Below are positions 60,442 to 64,000 of a stretch of DNA of 64,000 bases, in pieces (positions within the stretch are counted from its first letter, which is position 1; each line of letters starts with the position of its first letter). Position numbers and translations under genes: made by a program. This stretch comes from Streptococcus sciuri. GTDB taxonomy: Bacteria; Bacillota; Bacilli; Lactobacillales; Streptococcaceae. The stretch is taken from positions 1-64,000 of the forward strand of contig NZ_JANUXX010000003.1 of NCBI RefSeq assembly GCF_024814375.1, read 5' to 3'. Under the pieces are notes generated by a model. It ran no database searches and was not told the DNA's origin. It was given only the letters and a program-made list of their open reading frames with translations.

Positions 60442-61850
60442 TTTCTCCTCCTAAAAAAGTTAATCATTTTTGTTGAAATCGTCCAACGGCGTGAATGTAC
60501 GACAGCATTGTAACGTTGTATCATTTTTTCCAAGTCTCTTTGTTTGGCTTCCAACTCTAGATTTAACCGATTTATCAGTTGCAAATGTGTTAAATCATTA
60601 TCAGCTTCTTTCTGAGTGATATAATTAACCAAATATCGAAGAGCTTCACTGCTGGTTGTTATCATTTGATAATGAAGATTAACCGTTCTATGATACTCAC
60701 CAGGAAGCTCATAAATAATCTGTGGATCATTTTCTGTAAACAAATAATGACGTTCAATATAAACACCGTTTGTAAAGGCTGGTATTACTTCCAAGTCTTC
60801 CTCACCAGTACTCAATGTAACAACACTATAATAGCTTGAGCGTTCTGATAAATCGACTCGAATCTTCTGACAACCTTCTGGCAACTCTATTATCAAATTA
60901 TCTTTCAAAAGGAGAGGAAAAGTTTGGATATTTTTTTGGCTAAATTGACCATCTCCATCTGCAAAATAAATCGTAACTTTTTCATTTAGTAATTTAGCTT
61001 GAGGTTGCGATTGTTGTGACAAAAGGAGTTCATAGGCGTTATTGCGTTCCAGTAAAATATCAATAATCTTATTTCTATCACTATCTGGATACTTCCTTAC
61101 ATACTTTTTTTGCGTTTCAAGCAACTTATAAAATCTTTTTTGCGTTTTCTTAAAATCACTTGGTCTCGAATCAGAACCCTCATTTATCCGATAAGCCGTC
61201 GTAGATATGGGTAGATAAGATAACACTGTCCGCTTGAACAACTCCAACTGAATATCAAAAGTATCATCTGCTGTATCATCCGCAATAATATCATTAACCT
61301 CTAATATTAAATTACGGTCAATCAACCAAGTTGATGGGGCTGTAAAACCACGTGTAGCGAGCATCTCTTCAAAGCTATGCGTCTTTGGGAGATATTGGCT
61401 TTCAAAAACCGAAGAAACCTTTATTTTACCATGCTCATCGACATAATCAATATCCGTTCCAGACCACTTAGCACCTATTTTTTCCATGTATTGAACTTGT
61501 TTTTCAAGCTTTTCAGCATTAAACCAATAATCATCACCATCACAACGTGCAATATAGGTGCTATGTACATCTGCTACTTTACAACCTATTCGCCATGTTG
61601 CAATAATTCCCAGATTTTTTTCATTATAATAAGCTTTGATGAGTTCTGGAAAACGCTCAGCATAGTCACGAATAATACTAGCGGAGTTATCCGTTGAGGC
61701 ATCATCTATCAGAATGATTTCATAGTCAAATGTTGTTTTTTGTGTTAAAAAACTATCAATCGTCTGTCTCAACCACTTTGCTTTGTTATAGACAGTGCAA
61801 ACAATTGAAACTTTGATACACCGTTTTTCAGTTTCATGTATTACTGACAT
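60438..61850 (-). CDS. rgpE: RgpE-like family 2 glycosyltransferase
   Basis: A 470-residue protein. The N-terminal GT2 domain has VSIVCTVYNKAKWLRQTIDS, LIDDASTDNSASII and the metal motif ARCDGDDYW. A C-terminal part from about residue 285 is beta-rich, with YFADGDGQFSQKNIQTF, and the end is a coiled-coil (LELEAKQRDLEKMIQRYNA) plus a basic tail. I take the start at 61850, 6 bases behind GAGGGG; the longer frame overlaps rgpD. The symbol follows position between rgpD and rgpF; the transferred sugar (side-chain or rhamnose) is not known. Confidence 0.75.
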   Translation of the reverse strand: MSVIHETEKRCIKVSIVCTVYNKAKWLRQTIDSFLTQKTTFDYEIILIDDASTDNSASIIRDYAERFPELIKAYYNEKNLGIIATWRIGCKVADVHSTYIARCDGDDYWFNAEKLEKQVQYMEKIGAKWSGTDIDYVDEHGKIKVSSVFESQYLPKTHSFEEMLATRGFTAPSTWLIDRNLILEVNDIIADDTADDTFDIQLELFKRTVLSYLPISTTAYRINEGSDSRPSDFKKTQKRFYKLLETQKKYVRKYPDSDRNKIIDILLERNNAYELLLSQQSQPQAKLLNEKVTIYFADGDGQFSQKNIQTFPLLLKDNLIIELPEGCQKIRVDLSERSSYYSVVTLSTGEEDLEVIPAFTNGVYIERHYLFTENDPQIIYELPGEYHRTVNLHYQMITTSSEALRYLVNYITQKEADNDLTHLQLINRLNLELEAKQRDLEKMIQRYNAVVHSRRWTISTKMINFFRRRK

Positions 61851-61852
61851 CC

Positions 61853-63076
61853 TTACCCCTCGATTAGCCATTGTCCATTCCTATGCAACAGCCCAGCTGC
61901 AGAGTCAATTGCTGAAAAGTCATCTCGTGCAATATCTGTTCGATTGACAATAATAAGTGGCTGCATTTCTGAATCAGCATATGCCAACATTTCACGCTCT
62001 TTTCCTAAAATTGTCACCTGCAGTTGTAATTTAATATCATTAATATCTATCAATTGACACGTATAAGTAAATTTCTTATGTCCTTTTGTTGTCGTTGGTG
62101 TATCATATGCATTGTCATTATAAATCCAAATATTTCTATCAATATCTGTCATACAAAAAACAGGATAAGTGGTTATATCTTTTACAACGTCATATGAAAT
62201 CTCAAACTGAACAGTATCTTCTTGTTGTATCTTCATTGGTGATAGAAGTTTCACTCTCAAGTTGTTCACCAATGTTTCTTTATTTGATTCTGACTTTACA
62301 CCATCAGCTACATTTTCCTCTTTGACATAAACTACAGCATTGTCTACACTGTACTGATTTGCTACATCATCTGGATTTCCCAAGGCTTTTACAAAACCAT
62401 CTTCAATGAGGACAGCTTGATTACAGTATTTTTTAACAGCACTCATATCATGTGTTACAAGGATTGTAGTTTTGCCACTTTTCTTGCGTTCCATAAAATA
62501 ATCATTACACTTACGCTGAAAAGCTTCGTCACCCACAGCAAGCACTTCATCTAAAATCAAGACGTCTCCTTGAGCCTTGATGGCTACAGAAAAGGCTAAA
62601 CGCACTTGCATACCACTCGAATAATTTTTGAGCTTTTGGTTCATAAAGTCTCCAAGTTCAGCGAATTCGACAATATCATCATACATAGTGTCTACTTCTT
62701 CTTTTGAAAAACCAAGAAGTGCACCGTTCATATAAACATTTTCACGTCCTGTCAATTCAGGATTAAAACCAACACCAAGCTCAATAAAAGAAACTAATTT
62801 ACCATCTACAGTTACACTCCCTTTTTCGGGAACATAAATTTGTGAGATAATTTTCAATAGCGTTGATTTCCCAGAACCGTTACGTCCGACAATCCCAAAG
62901 AAATCACCTTCTTTGACCTCAAAAGAAATATCTTTTAAAACATGCTGTTCTCTATAACCTTTGATTCCTCGAAAACGGTTCACCATAGCTGTCCGCAAAC
63001 TGTGAGTACTCTCGGTTGGTAATTTAAAAAATTTGCTGACATGTTCTACCTTGACGACTGTTTTTGATTGATTCAT
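61853..63076 (-). CDS. rgpD: RgpD, ABC transporter ATPase for rhamnan export
   Basis: A 407-residue ATPase. Walker A is GIVGRNGSGKST, the signature is NYSSGMQVRLAFSVA, and Walker B is DVLILDEVLAVGDEAF; H-loop in LVTHDMSAV. The extra C-terminal domain (about 250-407) is the carbohydrate-binding-like module of Wzt-type exporters. With RgpC it moves the lipid-linked rhamnan across the membrane. The start at 63076 follows GGAGG by 8 bases and lies 1 base after the rgpC stop. Confidence 0.95.
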   Translation of the reverse strand: MNQSKTVVKVEHVSKFFKLPTESTHSLRTAMVNRFRGIKGYREQHVLKDISFEVKEGDFFGIVGRNGSGKSTLLKIISQIYVPEKGSVTVDGKLVSFIELGVGFNPELTGRENVYMNGALLGFSKEEVDTMYDDIVEFAELGDFMNQKLKNYSSGMQVRLAFSVAIKAQGDVLILDEVLAVGDEAFQRKCNDYFMERKKSGKTTILVTHDMSAVKKYCNQAVLIEDGFVKALGNPDDVANQYSVDNAVVYVKEENVADGVKSESNKETLVNNLRVKLLSPMKIQQEDTVQFEISYDVVKDITTYPVFCMTDIDRNIWIYNDNAYDTPTTTKGHKKFTYTCQLIDINDIKLQLQVTILGKEREMLAYADSEMQPLIIVNRTDIARDDFSAIDSAAGLLHRNGQWLIEG

Positions 63077-63077
63077 T

Positions 63078-63881
63078 TTACAGCACCTCCGCAAATTTCT
63101 TAGAATATTTGTTAAAAACGAACACACCAATCACAAAAACAACAAAAGGGATAAGATAAGGAATAGCCACAATGGCTTTATTATTAATCAATTGCCAAAC
63201 CGTGACATTTGCCTTATCAAGGAGAAAATAGCGGGCATCTTGGATAATTTGAGCTACAGGATTAAGTAGCATAACCTTAGCTGCAATCAAGCTACGATCA
63301 GATACATAGGTGATGGGATAAATAATGGGTGTTGCATAAAGTCCAGCTTGCATGAATACTTCCCAAATTTGAGATAAATCACGAAAACGCACAAAAACTG
63401 TTGATAAAATCAGAGCAATCCCTGTTGAAAGAAGAAAAAGCTCAACTGCTAACGGAATAGTTACCACGGTTGCCCATGAAAACTGTACACCATTAAACAG
63501 AGCAAAAAGTAACACCACAATAAGGTTAATTCCAAAGTTAATTGCTGCTCCACAGATAGATGAGACAACGATGATTTCTTTTGAAAAGTTGAGTTTACGC
63601 AATAAATCTCCACGAGAAACAATAGACACCATCCCCATGTTCGTTGCTTCTGAGAAAAATCCCCATATAACATTAGCAAGCAATAAAGCCACAGCAAAAT
63701 GTGGTACATCGCCACCTAAACGTAAGAAATGGATGAAGACAACGTACATGATAGCAAAGAGCAACAAAGGCTTCAAAATAGACCAAAGATAACCAACGAC
63801 ACTTCCTTGATAACGCAATTTAAAGTCAGTCTTTACCATTTCTCTTAAAAGAATGCGGTTTTCTTTACCGAAAAAATTCAT
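63078..63881 (-). CDS. rgpC: RgpC, ABC transporter permease for rhamnan export
   Basis: A 267-residue ABC-2 type permease with six spans: KLRYQGSVVGYLWSILKPLLLF, VRFRDLSQIWEVFMQAGLYATPIIYP and LLNPVAQIIQDARYFLL are classic for polysaccharide exporters. It partners RgpD. GGAGAAACTG serves as ribosome site, and its ATG overlaps the rgpB stop by one base (TGATG). Confidence 0.94.
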   Translation of the reverse strand: MNFFGKENRILLREMVKTDFKLRYQGSVVGYLWSILKPLLLFAIMYVVFIHFLRLGGDVPHFAVALLLANVIWGFFSEATNMGMVSIVSRGDLLRKLNFSKEIIVVSSICGAAINFGINLIVVLLFALFNGVQFSWATVVTIPLAVELFLLSTGIALILSTVFVRFRDLSQIWEVFMQAGLYATPIIYPITYVSDRSLIAAKVMLLNPVAQIIQDARYFLLDKANVTVWQLINNKAIVAIPYLIPFVVFVIGVFVFNKYSKKFAEVL

Positions 63882-64000
63882 CAGTTTCTCCTATAACCAA
63901 ATTTTGTGATAATCAATGTTCTAAAAATAAAGGTGTGAAACCAGCGATTTTTAGCTAGCTTGTATGATTTCAAGGACGAGAGACGTTTCATGAGTGGCGC
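63881..64000 (-). CDS. rgpB: RgpB-like rhamnosyltransferase, C-terminal 39 residues
   Basis: The open frame coming in from the right edge ends at the TGA that overlaps the rgpC start. The residues (APLMKRLSSLKSYKLAKNRW... TLIITKFGYRRN) are basic and aromatic, like the membrane-associated C-terminus of streptococcal RgpB. The identity rests mainly on its position before rgpC. Confidence 0.6.
   Translation of the reverse strand, partial: APLMKRLSSLKSYKLAKNRWFHTFIFRTLIITKFGYRRN

Overview
The window looks like low-GC Firmicute DNA from a Streptococcus. The support is the rgp-type rhamnose cell-wall polysaccharide genes, EzrA, RodA next to gyrB, the thiI-nifS pair, a shikimate cluster, a complete ula (L-ascorbate) operon and remnants of an IS1167-like element. 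The gene set would fit the bovis/equinus group, but nothing visible fixes the species. Almost every gene has a clear Shine-Dalgarno sequence, and most genes lie on the minus strand.

Layout. (1) 1-4.6 kb: the 5' end of a secreted-protein gene whose promoter spacer contains an 11-base homopolymer, a tRNA-Thr, a gene-poor stretch with a decayed XRE-type regulator, then clpL and another gene-poor stretch. (2) 4.6-9.1 kb: ddl, transketolase and ulaG. (3) 9.2-17.6 kb: an apparently inserted, LacI-regulated carbohydrate operon (beta-propeller-like protein, 2-hydroxyacid dehydrogenase, galactitol-type EIIC without IIA or IIB, amidohydrolase, FGGY kinase, truncated TIM-barrel isomerase), bordered by a decayed IS1167-like transposase. 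(4) 17.6-25 kb: the ula regulon (PRD regulator, aldolase, ulaFEDCBA). (5) 25-48 kb: core genes: ezrA, gyrB with a HAD gene, adhP, rodA, rlmD, recX, thiI-nifS, folC, gor, and tyrA-aroC-aroB-aroE-aroD with an rRNA methyltransferase. (6) 48-64 kb: an LTA-synthase gene facing a large rhamnose-polysaccharide cluster that runs off the right edge inside rgpB.

How the genes work together. UlaA/B/C import ascorbate as ascorbate 6-phosphate. UlaG opens the lactone, UlaD decarboxylates, UlaE and UlaF epimerise to xylulose 5-phosphate, and the aldolase and transketolase feed central metabolism. The ulaA and ulaG promoters share the same three-part layout: a palindrome, a catabolite-response element and a -10 box, with the palindrome and -10 centres 44 bp apart in both. 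In the polysaccharide cluster RgpB to RgpF build and export the rhamnan. A GacI/GacJ-like pair, a flippase and a DUF2142 membrane protein probably make and attach a side-chain sugar outside the cell, and a GacH-like enzyme probably adds glycerol phosphate. One glycosyltransferase in this set is split by a frameshift at an (AT)5 repeat.

The strongest leads are the homopolymer-spaced promoter (1-340), the paired ula promoters, the LacI-controlled sugar operon with its orphan EIIC, the (AT)n-frameshifted glycosyltransferase, and three promoters whose extended -10 box lies only 6-7 nt upstream of the start codon (HAD-gyrB, rlmD, rRNA methyltransferase), which suggests leaderless transcripts.
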